64,000 nucleotides of DNA from JBOGUF01 sp050696075 (lineage in GTDB: Bacteria; Chloroflexota; Chloroflexia; Thermomicrobiales; UBA6265), in NCBI GenBank assembly GCA_050696075.1, contig JBOGUF010000128.1, forward strand, positions 62,001 through 126,000, in the 5' to 3' direction. The translations under genes and the position numbers were made by a program. Numbering within the stretch: the first letter of the stretch is position 1; every line of letters begins with the position of its first letter. This document shows, piece by piece, positions 1 through 9,013 of this stretch. Under the pieces are notes generated by a model, which was not told where the DNA came from, did no database searches, and saw only the letters and a list, made by a program, of their open reading frames with translations.

Positions 1-1461
1 TTCACCGGCGGTGTCGTCGAAGAGCAGGAGATGGCCCGTGCGCGACCGCCAGATGCGCTGGTTCACCTTGCCGTCGCCACCGACGAGGTCCTTGGTGCCA
101 GCAGGCGGTTTGTCGACCCCGTTCCAGAGCCCGCCGAGCACGAACGGCCTCGTCGGTTCGCCGTGCTCGAAGCCGCAGAGCACCTCGTCGTTCACCTCGG
201 GCAGGATGTGCCAGCCGCGATCCGCCCCTGCCATCGGCGTTGCGATGCGCGCCCAATGACTCTCCTGGTCGTCAGAGAACCAGGGGAACTTGACCTTGAC
301 CCTGCCCATGCCGTTCGGATCCTTGTTGTTGGTGACGATGCCGATCACCAGCATCGGCCACCGGGGCCGATCAGCAGGTTCGACCATGATGGTCGAGAGG
401 GCGTCCGGCTGTTGGCTGCACGCGGTGAAGAAGGTGTGATGCCCCGTCTCGGCGGAGATCGTGTGCCGGACCTCGGTGAGATAGTAGGTTCCGCTGAACT
501 TCGTGCCAACGCCCGTCGCTTCGATCTGGCCGCCGGCCTTGATTTTTGGATTGCCAAGACACGCGCCCTTGGCTTCGATAAACGAAGCCGTCAATTCGTC
601 AAGTTCCGCCTGCGCCAGATGGTCGGCTTCGCCCTGACTTCCCACCGGGTTGTCGATAATGACGCGCTCTGCCGCACCCCAAACCTCTTTCGCGAAACTG
701 GAGCCCGTCTTTGAGACACCGTTCTGTGGTGCGCCCTTGCCCGCCGTCGCCGTCCCGACAATCGCCTGTTTCGCCTTGGGATCCCAACCACGGACGGTGA
801 CGCCGTCTACCTGGTCGCCGATCGACAACCGCGGACGGAACTGATACAGGTTCTGTCCCCACTCCACGCCAACCGGTCCCCCTTCCGCCTTCGGCTTGCG
901 GAAGACCAGCTTCTTGGCATCGACAAACATCTCGTAGCCGATGCGGCGCGCGCGGCTCAGCAAGAAGTCATAGTTCGTTTGGCCGTGTTGGATCAGGTAT
1001 TCAAAGGTATGCGTGGACGCCTCGACCTTCGCCGTCAGACCGGATTCTTGCGCCACTTTCGAAGCAAGGTCGCTGTCGGTGATGTTGAGGAACGTCCGCG
1101 TCTTGATCGCGCGATGCAGACCGAACGAAAAGTCGTAGCCGCGGATCGTGACCGTCGGCATCTCCTCGTCAAAGTCGGGCTCGATCGCCGAGATCTTGCC
1201 GACGATCAGTGATGTCTCATCCTCCGAGTAGCCAATAAAGATCTCGACCTCTTTGCCGACGTCGAAGGTGTTGCCATCAAGCCAGGTCATGTCCTGCGGC
1301 AGGATCTGAATGCGAATCTCGAACATGGCCGGCAGATGCAGCCGCTGATCGACGACGACGCCGATCACGTCGCCCATCACCTTGGCGGACGCGTCCGACC
1401 CGTTGATCTTGATCCGGAACTGGGCGAGCGTTTTCTTGCGTTGGGGGTCGGTGTCGACCAC
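1..1461 (-). CDS. VgrG-type spike protein of the injection system (3' end beyond window)
   Basis: The 487 codons in the window read as a phage-late-control-D/VgrG protein. The first part (about residues 1-330) resembles the gp27-like hub, with a recognisable stretch around FEYLIQHGQTNYDFL near residue 135. The later part (residues about 385-487) is the gp5-like OB fold, with DPNGMGRVKVKFPWFSDD followed by the WARI and PFVLGG type segments. In eCIS the spike caps the baseplate and carries the tip or cargo. The GTG start is preceded by AGGAG seven bases away. The gene follows the LysM protein by 10 bp and is the last eCIS gene visible; it continues leftwards, so any C-terminal effector or needle part cannot be judged. 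Confidence 0.88.
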   Translation of the reverse strand, partial: MVDTDPQRKKTLAQFRIKINGSDASAKVMGDVIGVVVDQRLHLPAMFEIRIQILPQDMTWLDGNTFDVGKEVEIFIGYSEDETSLIVGKISAIEPDFDEEMPTVTIRGYDFSFGLHRAIKTRTFLNITDSDLASKVAQESGLTAKVEASTHTFEYLIQHGQTNYDFLLSRARRIGYEMFVDAKKLVFRKPKAEGGPVGVEWGQNLYQFRPRLSIGDQVDGVTVRGWDPKAKQAIVGTATAGKGAPQNGVSKTGSSFAKEVWGAAERVIIDNPVGSQGEADHLAQAELDELTASFIEAKGACLGNPKIKAGGQIEATGVGTKFSGTYYLTEVRHTISAETGHHTFFTACSQQPDALSTIMVEPADRPRWPMLVIGIVTNNKDPNGMGRVKVKFPWFSDDQESHWARIATPMAGADRGWHILPEVNDEVLCGFEHGEPTRPFVLGGLWNGVDKPPAGTKDLVGGDGKVNQRIWRSRTGHLLLFDDTAGE

Positions 1462-1471
1462 GGTGAAGCTC

Positions 1472-2134
1472 CTAGCTGCCCGGCGGCGGGATAATCAGCC
1501 GCTGACCGGGCATGATCTTGTGCGGGTCGACGATACCGTTGGCCTGGGCGATGATCCGCCACATCTTGGCGTCGCCATACTCCTTGAAGGCGATCAGGTC
1601 GAGCCGGTCCCGCGGGCCAACAAGCCAGACGTGTTCGCCGCCCTCGCCGCCGGACGTCGGGTTGGTGCCCGGCTGGGCGTTCTCATCGACCGCTTGCTTG
1701 AGTTGGAGGTCGGCCGTCGCGCGGACGGGGGTGCCATCGCCCAGGAAGAGCGTGTAGTTCACCGCGAGCGACTCCAGATAGCAGTGGAAGGACCAGGTGG
1801 TGCCCCAGGTGAACTTCAGCTTGGGCGGGGCGCCGGTCGATTGGGTGGTGCTCCCTTCCGGCAGCCGCGTGTTGATTTCCATCATTTGGAAGAGTTTTTC
1901 GGTGTAGTTGGGCCGGACGTCGGTCCCGTCCAGGTAGGTGTCGAAGAAGAGCTGCATTTTGAGGCCCATGGGGTTGCCCCCACCGAAGTGCAGCGTCGTT
2001 GAGTCGGAGCCGCGGTTCGCCTCCGGCTTGCTCCAGGTGTTCTGCTTGCTGATCGAGTATTCCTTCGGGTTGAAGAGAAAGCCGACCTTGATCGACGGTC
2101 CTTCAACGGTTTCCAGCGAACCCTTTGTCGCCAT
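1472..2134 (-). CDS. Tube/baseplate protein with C-terminal LysM (CIS tube protein, Afp7/Pvc7-like)
   Basis: A 220-residue protein with an N-terminal domain typical of contractile injection system tube-initiator proteins (VGFLFNPKEYSISKQ near residue 20) and a C-terminal LysM module from about residue 170 (DRLDLIAFKEYGDAKMW ... GQRLIIPP). Such proteins link the inner tube to the spike hub in phage-tail-like particles. A GGGAGG box lies seven bases before the ATG. It sits between the DUF4157 gene and the VgrG gene, which matches the usual order in eCIS operons. LysM here is probably a structural baseplate element, as in gp53-type proteins, and need not mean cell-wall binding. Confidence 0.85.
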   Translation of the reverse strand: MATKGSLETVEGPSIKVGFLFNPKEYSISKQNTWSKPEANRGSDSTTLHFGGGNPMGLKMQLFFDTYLDGTDVRPNYTEKLFQMMEINTRLPEGSTTQSTGAPPKLKFTWGTTWSFHCYLESLAVNYTLFLGDGTPVRATADLQLKQAVDENAQPGTNPTSGGEGGEHVWLVGPRDRLDLIAFKEYGDAKMWRIIAQANGIVDPHKIMPGQRLIIPPPGS

Positions 2135-2158
2135 CTGATCCTCCCAGCGGCATGACGT

Positions 2159-5100
2159 TTACCAGCGGTGCCCGCCGCGCTCGCGCGCGACAATGAGGCG
2201 GCGTTCGAGCCGGCGGAAGATCTCTTCCGCCAGCTTGTCGGTTTGCTTGAGTTGCTCGGTCTTGTCCGCTTCACCTGTGCCGGTTGCGGCCGTGGCGGGT
2301 CCGGCACGGGACACCAGGTTCTCCGTGGCATTCGATGAGACCCCGTCGTCCTCGACCCGCATGATCGTCACCGGCGCCGGCCGCCGTGCCAGCGTCAGCG
2401 CGGTTGCCGGCTCTCGCCGCGCGGTCGCCTGGTCCTGCACCGCGTCCGCGACCATGCGTTCGATCTGGTCGGCGTCATGCTCCTCTGGCGCGCTGCGCCG
2501 GGCGAGGGTCAGCGACGGCATCGCCGCCGGCGGGCGATGCCCCAGGTGGTGTGCGACGTGGGTGAGTTCGTGGGCCAAAAGGGGCATATCGGCGCCGCGT
2601 GGCGAATCGTCGACGCCACCCGGCAAGTAGATGTCGGTGCCGTGCGCCATCGCGCGGGCGGCCACCGCGCCGGTCGCGCGGGCCGCCGGCGCACCGGTGT
2701 GAACGCGGACGCTCGCCAGGTCCATGCGGAAGAGATGCTCCATCGAGCGACGCACGAGTGGCGGCAGCGCCTGCCCCTCGCTGGCGGCCATCGCCTCGGC
2801 GGCCGTCGAGCGTTGCGCGACGCTCGGCTCCGCCACGTCGGGCAGCGCGCTGCGAAAGACCGGCCATCGCGCGATGGTTGCCGTAGGCATGGGTATCGCG
2901 GCCGCGTCCATAATTGAACGACGCTTGGCGCGAATGACCGGCAACGGTGGCGGTGAGGACTGCGGCGATGTCGCCACGCCCCTAGTCGACCAGACCGCGA
3001 TCTCCGAATCGCCAATCGGGCTCGAACCCAAGACGGCGGCGAATGGCGATACACCAGTGCGCGTTAGCGGTCCGACCGATGCGAGGTCGCGGTCGCGGGC
3101 GCGGCGCTGGAGCACCATCTGTTCCGAAGCCACGGTCGGCCATCCACGGGCATAGATGGGAGTGACGGTGTCCGCTTCGCCAAAGCCGAAAGTCGAACGC
3201 GGCAAGCGCGGTTCAGCTGAGGTCCATCCCCCAACTGTACCGGGTGAAGCGGAGGGGCCCGGCGCCGCCATCGATGCCGGCCAGTACTCGCGCGACGGCG
3301 CGCCGATGACCGGCTGAGCGCCGCCCAATTCCGCGCGTGCCCACGCTCCGGCGCCCGCGCGACCGAGTGGCAGCCGGGCGGCAGCAGCCGAACTGAATGC
3401 CCGCTCCCCCGCAACCGTCGATCGGCCGGTCGCTGGTCGCTTCCACGCGTCCGCAAATGCCAAACGGCGGAGGACGCCGGTGATGGGGCGGCCAACCTCA
3501 ACCGCCGGCGCACCGCTCGGCGGGATGGAAAGGAATGGCGGCGGACTGGCAATCGCCAGTGATTCGCTCCAGGCGGCACGCTCGGCACGCCGGGCGGCGA
3601 ATGGCGGAACCAGTTCGGGCGGGACTGGTGTGCTTTCAGCGTCCGACATACCGATGGCCGAGGCAGGAACCTGGGAAAGATCGGTTGTTGTTCTCCCAAG
3701 CGTCGATAACCCAAAGGCGCTTGGCACGCCGATGCCGCGAGATGGGGCAGAGAGCGGTCCAACCGGATGCTGAGGCGAAAGGGTGCCGGAAATCGGTTCG
3801 ACGCGCATGGCGCGGCGCACCCTGCCGGTAGAAATGGGCAATGGCCCACCAATACTGGGTGGTTCTGGCGACCCTGGCTGGACCAACGGCAATACCGGGG
3901 ACGAGAGGGGAGTGAGCGGTGGCCGTTGATCGACGCCGACGGGTGTCGTCGCTTGCGGCATCGCCGGCCACTGGAGCAGGCGAAGTGCCTCCGCTCCCAG
4001 GAACGTGCGCATGACCACGCCTGGCATGCGTCGCAAAATTAGATCGGCCGCGGTTGTTTGCATCCGGCGGATGCCGGACGGGAATGCCCCGGCTGCCGAC
4101 ACCCGGCCCACTGTTCCCAAGGTCTGTCGTGCGCGCGGGAGGATATGGCCGTCCGCGTCCCACTGGATGAACTGCCCGTCGATTTCCGAGGATAAGCCCA
4201 TATGACCAATGGGTGAAACGCCGGCGTCCGTTGTCCCGTATGGGACCGGGCCACCGGCCGTCGATTGATCCGCGGCCCAGCTCTTCGCGGTCACTGGCAG
4301 CCGCGAAACGAGGGGGCTAGCCAGATTCCACGGCGACCAGCGGGTGCTCGAGCGTTCAGGGATCGATCCACTTACCCACTGATTGTTGTCCGCCTCGGCA
4401 TATCCGCGACCGGTGAATTCGAGCGCGCCGGGCGGGCTTCCTGCCGGCACCGTGGCAAACACGGTCGTCGCGGCCACGCTTTCGGAGACGGCAGACGGCC
4501 AGGCAAGGTGGGTAGTCGCCGGCTGGTGAGGTCCGCCAACGGAGCGTTGGGCCGCAAGCGACGGCCTCGTCAGCGCCAGAGTGATCGGTGCGAACCGAGA
4601 CGATCGAGCCTGTCGCGTCGGTAGTTCGCCGGTTGCGGACCAATGCCTGTCCGCGAGCGACGTCGAGAAATCGACCGCTGAACCCGATCGCGGAAGTGGT
4701 TCGACCGTCCCCATACGTCGGAGCGCGCTGAGTCCGCCGGTAGTCCGCTGCACGGATTGCGCGTCGACGCTGGATCGACCTCGGGTCGCGGCGATGAGCA
4801 GCAATTCTTCGGGAGAAATCGACGGCGACTGCCAAGGGTTGTCCGGGAACGCTTCGCCGCCGTCGCCGTCGAACCGTCCAGATATTCGGGAAGCAAGGCG
4901 GAGCGGCGAGCCGTCAAGCGCCCGCTCGGATCGCAATGGTTGAGGAGGAATGAATGATCGAGGTGCGGCCCGATCCGTTCGCAAGGGCAATCCGAGAAAC
5001 GCTTCGTGGCGGGCCAAGATCGACTCATCGGGCGTGGCGAATGGATCATCGTGGCCTAGCTCGTCATCGAAGTGGAGGGCGTCATCGGTTTCGTATTCAG

Positions 5101-5485
5101 CGTCGCCTGGGATCTGATCGAATACCCCGATCGTCGAACGCCCACCCTCGGCGTCGTCGATGCCTTGCCGCAACAGCGGCCACGTATAACGGCGAGGGGC
5201 GGGTGCGGGCTGTTGGCGACGTCTCCGGCGCCGGAGGATCATGCTCATGCCCGAGGCGGTCATGAACCGGCGGGCATGCAAAGGCCAGAGCGATTGGCCA
5301 AAGCTCAGCGAATGGCGGGCGACGCGGGCGCCGAGCCCGGTTCGTGCCGCGATGGTCGCCAGCCATCGGCTGCCGCGCTGTCGGTCGCTGTAGCGGTGGA
5401 CAGCCAGCCGCGGCCGGTGCTCGTGCCGGGCGCCGGTGATCCGTTGAATGGTGGCAATGGTGCGCGGACTCGACCGCTCGGCCAT
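2159..5485 (-). CDS. Giant DUF4157 (eCIS core domain) protein
   Basis: This protein of about 1108 residues carries a DUF4157 domain near its C terminus (about residues 895-985) with an intact metalloprotease-like HELTH motif at about residue 971, preceded by SVRVHTG. DUF4157 proteins are the hallmark accessory component of eCIS loci; their exact role is not settled. The first ~870 residues are low in complexity, rich in Arg, Pro, Ser and Ala, with recurring short L-x-R-R type motifs, and I see no fold there. The last ~25 residues form a charged helix (EEIFRRLERR). GGAGG lies eight bases before the chosen ATG at 5485; an ATG at 5509 is also in frame. Codon use (GC-rich third positions) is weaker in the disordered part, but the frame stays open throughout. 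Confidence 0.8.
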   Translation of the reverse strand: MAERSSPRTIATIQRITGARHEHRPRLAVHRYSDRQRGSRWLATIAARTGLGARVARHSLSFGQSLWPLHARRFMTASGMSMILRRRRRRQQPAPAPRRYTWPLLRQGIDDAEGGRSTIGVFDQIPGDAEYETDDALHFDDELGHDDPFATPDESILARHEAFLGLPLRTDRAAPRSFIPPQPLRSERALDGSPLRLASRISGRFDGDGGEAFPDNPWQSPSISPEELLLIAATRGRSSVDAQSVQRTTGGLSALRRMGTVEPLPRSGSAVDFSTSLADRHWSATGELPTRQARSSRFAPITLALTRPSLAAQRSVGGPHQPATTHLAWPSAVSESVAATTVFATVPAGSPPGALEFTGRGYAEADNNQWVSGSIPERSSTRWSPWNLASPLVSRLPVTAKSWAADQSTAGGPVPYGTTDAGVSPIGHMGLSSEIDGQFIQWDADGHILPRARQTLGTVGRVSAAGAFPSGIRRMQTTAADLILRRMPGVVMRTFLGAEALRLLQWPAMPQATTPVGVDQRPPLTPLSSPVLPLVQPGSPEPPSIGGPLPISTGRVRRAMRVEPISGTLSPQHPVGPLSAPSRGIGVPSAFGLSTLGRTTTDLSQVPASAIGMSDAESTPVPPELVPPFAARRAERAAWSESLAIASPPPFLSIPPSGAPAVEVGRPITGVLRRLAFADAWKRPATGRSTVAGERAFSSAAAARLPLGRAGAGAWARAELGGAQPVIGAPSREYWPASMAAPGPSASPGTVGGWTSAEPRLPRSTFGFGEADTVTPIYARGWPTVASEQMVLQRRARDRDLASVGPLTRTGVSPFAAVLGSSPIGDSEIAVWSTRGVATSPQSSPPPLPVIRAKRRSIMDAAAIPMPTATIARWPVFRSALPDVAEPSVAQRSTAAEAMAASEGQALPPLVRRSMEHLFRMDLASVRVHTGAPAARATGAVAARAMAHGTDIYLPGGVDDSPRGADMPLLAHELTHVAHHLGHRPPAAMPSLTLARRSAPEEHDADQIERMVADAVQDQATARREPATALTLARRPAPVTIMRVEDDGVSSNATENLVSRAGPATAATGTGEADKTEQLKQTDKLAEEIFRRLERRLIVARERGGHRW

Positions 5486-5521
5486 ACAAATACGCCTCCG
5501 GCCGCGCATCGCGGCCGTCGC

Positions 5522-5974
5522 TTACTTCTCGGTCCAGCCCTCGTGCGCCAACTCAAGCGATTCGATCGCGACTTCCATCGAACTCGCCTTCAGATCGGGC
5601 CCGGTCCACTTCATCGGAAAGGCTTGAACGACATTCCATCGCTTTACCGGATCGCCAGTGTGACTGAAGAGGATGATCGAGAGATTCTTCTTTTCGACCG
5701 TGATCTTTCCGCCCTCGACCTTCGGTCGCCAGTTCATGAACTGAGGATTGGTCGTCACGCCGCGTTTGAGGGTGATGTTGGTGAACTTGCGGCGACCGGG
5801 CAGTTTCAGAATGAACTCGTTGTTGCCGCCCTCGATCACCTCTTGCACCTCGAATTCGACCGCGATCCCCGAGCAGTCTTGAAAGTTGGCGACGACCTCG
5901 TTGCCGATCTCGACCAGAAACCGCCCAACTTGCAACGGGGGCTGTAGGTTGACCTTGGATGACATGCTGCACAT
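5522..5974 (-). CDS. Inner tube protein 2 (T4 gp19-like family)
   Basis: A 150-residue protein of the T4-like tail tube family. It starts with a short N-terminal strand then VGRFLVEIGNEVVANFQDCS, and has the conserved NITLKRGVT segment near residue 90 and an ending with VAIESLELAHEG. Stacked rings of such proteins form the tube inside the sheath. AGGA lies seven bases before the ATG; a second ATG three codons later is possible. It is a paralogue of the tube protein at 6727-7170, which shares the DIVLKRG/NITLKRG block. Two or three tube paralogues per eCIS operon are usual, with this type often nearer the baseplate. Confidence 0.87.
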   Translation of the reverse strand: MCSMSSKVNLQPPLQVGRFLVEIGNEVVANFQDCSGIAVEFEVQEVIEGGNNEFILKLPGRRKFTNITLKRGVTTNPQFMNWRPKVEGGKITVEKKNLSIILFSHTGDPVKRWNVVQAFPMKWTGPDLKASSMEVAIESLELAHEGWTEK

Positions 5975-5988
5975 TGGCGAATCCTGAT

Positions 5989-6016
5989 CCGAGTACCGAG
6001 TACCGAGTACCGAGTG
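5989..6016. repeat. Four tandem copies of a 7-bp unit
   Basis: The unit CCGAGTA occurs three times perfectly and a fourth time as CCGAGTG between tube 2 and the DUF6760 gene. It is followed by a loose repeat of CTAACGG. The array lies just upstream of the tube 2 start and is not coding. Confidence 0.85.
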
Positions 6017-6053
6017 CTAACGGCTAACGGCCAAATGCGAACGGCTCGTCCGC

Positions 6054-6290
6054 TCACCATGGCGGGGTCGATTGCTGCTCCGCCTCTTCGTTCAACCGCC
6101 GGTTGATGGAGGCGACTTCCTCCGCCCAATGGCGGCGGTCGGCGTGCTCCAACGCCAGGATCTCATCGAGCGGCCAGTGAAAGTGATAGGCGATGTAGGC
6201 TACCTCCTCCTGGAGCCGATCGAGGGGGTAGCCTACGATTCCCCCGTGGGCAGCACGTCCACCTCGAAGTTGTGGCTGCATTGCGGACAC
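6054..6290 (-). CDS. Small DUF6760-type eCIS protein
   Basis: A 78-residue protein whose core, YPLDRLQEEVAYIAYHFHW followed by DEILALEHADRRHWAEE, matches the small DUF6760 family found between tube genes in eCIS operons. Its function is not known; the helical, acidic make-up suggests a small assembly factor. The GTG start at 6290 (AAGG ten bases upstream) overlaps the preceding gene by 58 bp; an ATG at 6281 is the alternative. No later start codon exists before the conserved core, so the overlap is real. Confidence 0.75.
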   Translation of the reverse strand: MSAMQPQLRGGRAAHGGIVGYPLDRLQEEVAYIAYHFHWPLDEILALEHADRRHWAEEVASINRRLNEEAEQQSTPPW

Positions 6291-6631
6291 GACACCGCCA
6301 CCTTGAGGGCGCCCGGCTCGTTGATTCGCTGATAGAAGTCTTGTAAGAAGGCCAGGTCGGCAGAAAAGAGGCCCTCGATGATGCCGGTGTTGACGTCAGG
6401 CAGGCTGCCGAGCCGAGAGACGACCCGCGCCAGGAGCACGATCGAGAGATAAGCCTGGTTTGCGCGAACCCGCGGATCGCGCAACGGCGAAATTTCGTCG
6501 ATCGCGGTCGCCAGTCGCATCACGCCTTCGCGATGGAGCGTCCCCTCCTGGTCGACGTAGCCGCGTGGCAACGTGAACGTGTACTCGGTTTGCAGACCGA
6601 TGTCCGACTTGCTTCCGGAACGTCCGCCCAT
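6233..6631 (-). CDS. Phage tail assembly-type eCIS protein with CxxC
   Basis: A 132-residue protein resembling the phage tail assembly proteins placed after the tube gene in eCIS and Myoviridae-like loci. The N-terminal part contains FTLPRGYVDQEGTLHREGVM and a central helix with the segment VRANQAYLSIVLLARV. The C terminus carries one CPQC pair followed by HNFEVDV, which looks like half of a zinc ribbon. It may help tube or tape assembly. No strong ribosome binding site precedes the ATG. It overlaps the DUF6760 gene, implying translational coupling. Confidence 0.7.
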   Translation of the reverse strand: MGGRSGSKSDIGLQTEYTFTLPRGYVDQEGTLHREGVMRLATAIDEISPLRDPRVRANQAYLSIVLLARVVSRLGSLPDVNTGIIEGLFSADLAFLQDFYQRINEPGALKVAVSCPQCSHNFEVDVLPTGES

Positions 6632-6726
6632 TCTCGATCAGCCTTCAGTCTTCAACGGGCGCGAACGACCGCGCCGCGTCGGAACGATGGCCGCCGACCG
6701 GCGGTGCGGCCGGCGGCCCGCGGTTG

Positions 6727-7170
6727 CTACTTGACCCGGATCGTCTTCAGCACCGCGAGTGTCAACGACTCGACCGCGATCTCGTTGTTGCCCGCGTTCA
6801 GGCCCGGCCCCTCGACCTTCATCGGCCAGGCGCCCTCGAAGTTCCAGCGAGCGACCTCCGAGTGATCTTGCGCGTAGAGGACGATCGAGCCGTTCTTGCG
6901 CGACTCTTTGAACTTGCCGTCTTCAACCTCTTTGCGCCACTCCCACATCGACATGTCCGACGTGAGGCCGCGCTTGAGGACGATGTCCGGATACTTGGTC
7001 CGACCCGGCTGGCTGATCGTGATCTCCTCGCCCTTCGGACCGGCCGCCTTGTACTCGATCTTCTCACTCTCCGAGTTCAGCCCGGTCGCCTCACGGAACG
7101 CGCCCATGAGCTTGCCCTGGACCTCGACGAAGAAGTGATAACCAGCAAGTGGGTATTCGCCCTCAGCCAT
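6727..7170 (-). CDS. Inner tube protein 1 (T4 gp19-like family)
   Basis: A 147-residue tail tube protein. It starts MAEGEYPLAGYHFFVEV, has the family block YPDIVLKRGLTSD near residue 62 and ends with the IAVESLTL strand. It is the likely major tube subunit because it directly follows the sheath gene. GGAGG lies seven bases before the ATG. A 94-bp spacer containing an inverted repeat separates it from the sheath gene. Compared with tube 2 it is shorter at the N terminus and shares the VKRG-type core only. Confidence 0.9.
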   Translation of the reverse strand: MAEGEYPLAGYHFFVEVQGKLMGAFREATGLNSESEKIEYKAAGPKGEEITISQPGRTKYPDIVLKRGLTSDMSMWEWRKEVEDGKFKESRKNGSIVLYAQDHSEVARWNFEGAWPMKVEGPGLNAGNNEIAVESLTLAVLKTIRVK

Positions 7171-7200
7171 CTCTGTTCCTCCGTGTGACTAGTGTCGTTG

Positions 7201-7250
7201 GCCGTGAGGCGTGAGGCGTGAGTAACACGCTCCTCCTCATGCCTCACGGC
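7201..7250 (-). other. Inverted repeat between sheath and tube 1 genes
   Basis: Arms GCCGTGAGGC and GCCTCACGGC are perfect over 10 bp (12 of 13 if extended), with a 30-bp loop that contains further GAGGCGTGAG copies. No T-run follows on the minus strand. It could be an mRNA hairpin that protects or partly attenuates the message between sheath and tube, but nothing beyond the symmetry supports that. Confidence 0.5.
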
Positions 7251-7264
7251 TCACGGTTCACGCC

Positions 7265-8863
7265 TTACGACTCAAGTGCCTTCTGCGTGAAGCGGAAGAC
7301 AACGAACTCGGCCGGCTTGACCGGCGCCAACCCGATCTCAACGATGAGCTGGCCGACGTCGCGGGTCTCCGGCGGGTTCGTCTCCCGATCGCACTTGACG
7401 TAAAACGCCTCGTCCGGCGTCGCGCCGAAGAGGGCGCCGCTGCGCCAAACGCGATCGAGGAATGCCGTGACGTCGCGCGAGAGGCGTGCCCACAAATCCT
7501 CGTCGTTCGGCTCGAAGACGACCCACTGGGTGCTGTGGTCGATTGACTCCTCGATGAAGTTGAAGAGCCGGCGCACGTTGATGTACCGCCAACCCGGATC
7601 GCTGGAGAGGGTGCGGGCGCCCCAGACCCGGATCCCCATGTTCGGGAAGGACCGGATGCAATTGATGCCGATCGGGTTGAGTAGGTCCTGCTCGTTGCGG
7701 GTGATCTGGACCTCCAGGTCGACCGCGCCGCGCACGACCTCGTTGGCCGGCGCCTTGTGAACGCCGCGCTCGCCGTCGACGCGCGCGTAGAGACCGGCGA
7801 CGTGGCCACAGGGCGGAATCTCGATCAGATCACCCTCGCCCTCCTTGCGTTGGGCCGGTGGCGTCTGGTTCTGGACCTTGATCCAGGGGTAGTAGAGCGC
7901 GCCGTACATCGAGTCGTAGCCGGCGTCGCCGGTCCGCCATTCCTTGACGTCCTGCACGCCCAGGGCGCGCGGCGCGTCGAGGATCGCGAAGCGGTCCTTC
8001 ATGCTCTCGCAGTGATTGAGCATGGCGAGTTGGACCGACTTGATCCGGGTCTGGCCGTCCCGGTCGCCGAGGACGCGCGGGCTCATCAGGTCCGGGCAGC
8101 AGAGCATCGTCACTTCGTCGATCGCTTCGAGGCCGAGGACGCCGGCTCGCGCTTCCGCGTTGCCCTGGAGTTCGGTCGGATCGATCCGGGCCGGCAGGTT
8201 CGGCGCTTGCGGCTGGGCCGGTTGCAGTGTGTGGAGGCCGGCCTGCGGCAGCTTTTCCACCGACATTTGCGCCTCGTCGACCATCAGCTTGACGCGAATC
8301 ATTTGAGACTCGCGATTGACGACCTGCTCGACGTTGCGGACGCCCCGGCCCTTGCCGAAGCTGAGCTGGTCGAAGGTCTCTTCCTTGCCGCCCGGCTGGC
8401 GCACGGTCAGCTTGAACTGCTCTTCGGTCGCGCCGTCGCCGGTCGCCGGGCCAATCTCGACCTGGATCCCTTCGCCGGCCTTGCCTTCCGAGACCGCCTC
8501 GATTTGAAGCGAGGTGCCGTGGGAGGGGAGGCGGGCCGGGATCGCGGCCGCCGCCGCGAGCGCTGCCCGCGCCTTCTGGCCGTCGGCGCCTGCCTGGCTG
8601 TTTGTGACGGCGACGACGTACGCCTGGCGGCCACCGTTGTCGAAGAAGCCACGCACCGCGTAGGCAAGATACGAATCGGGAATGAACCCGCCGAAGGTGT
8701 TCGTGAACTGCGTCCAGTTGGTTACCAGATGCGGACGGCTATCGGGCGCCCGCTCCGTGAACCCGACGAACGCGGCGACCGACGTCCCGACGCCTTGGAT
8801 CGGCTTGGGACCGCTGTCGAACTCTTCAATGTAAACGCCTGGTGAATAGTAATCGGTCGGCAT
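7265..8863 (-). CDS. Contractile tail sheath protein
   Basis: This 532-residue protein is the sheath subunit that contracts to drive the tube. The N terminus has the classic sheath signature PTDYYSPGVYIEEFDSGPKPI followed by GVGTSVAAFVGF. The C-terminal third carries the conserved sheath domain: NPIGINCIRSFPNMGIRVWG, RYINVRRLFNFIEESI and WVVFEPNDEDLW. GGGAGGAG lies six bases before the ATG at 8863; a TTG two codons earlier is also in frame but less well placed. It is downstream of the cap gene and is a full-length member of the eCIS sheath family. Confidence 0.95.
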   Translation of the reverse strand: MPTDYYSPGVYIEEFDSGPKPIQGVGTSVAAFVGFTERAPDSRPHLVTNWTQFTNTFGGFIPDSYLAYAVRGFFDNGGRQAYVVAVTNSQAGADGQKARAALAAAAAIPARLPSHGTSLQIEAVSEGKAGEGIQVEIGPATGDGATEEQFKLTVRQPGGKEETFDQLSFGKGRGVRNVEQVVNRESQMIRVKLMVDEAQMSVEKLPQAGLHTLQPAQPQAPNLPARIDPTELQGNAEARAGVLGLEAIDEVTMLCCPDLMSPRVLGDRDGQTRIKSVQLAMLNHCESMKDRFAILDAPRALGVQDVKEWRTGDAGYDSMYGALYYPWIKVQNQTPPAQRKEGEGDLIEIPPCGHVAGLYARVDGERGVHKAPANEVVRGAVDLEVQITRNEQDLLNPIGINCIRSFPNMGIRVWGARTLSSDPGWRYINVRRLFNFIEESIDHSTQWVVFEPNDEDLWARLSRDVTAFLDRVWRSGALFGATPDEAFYVKCDRETNPPETRDVGQLIVEIGLAPVKPAEFVVFRFTQKALES

Positions 8864-9013
8864 GGCCAACTCCTCCCGTTCCGACGTTCAACCACCAACC
8901 AGCAAACGGCGACTCATGGGCCTGCTCATCCTGAGGATTGACGACCCGTGGACGAGTGGCCTGTCGCGACTTTCCCGAGCGGCCGCCGCGCCGCGGCTTC
9001 GCTCGACCGCGTT

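Noticed and set aside
2159..5485. DUF4157 gene as a pseudogene
   Set aside because: The frame is open for over 1100 codons with an intact HELTH motif and ribosome binding site, so I keep it as a gene.
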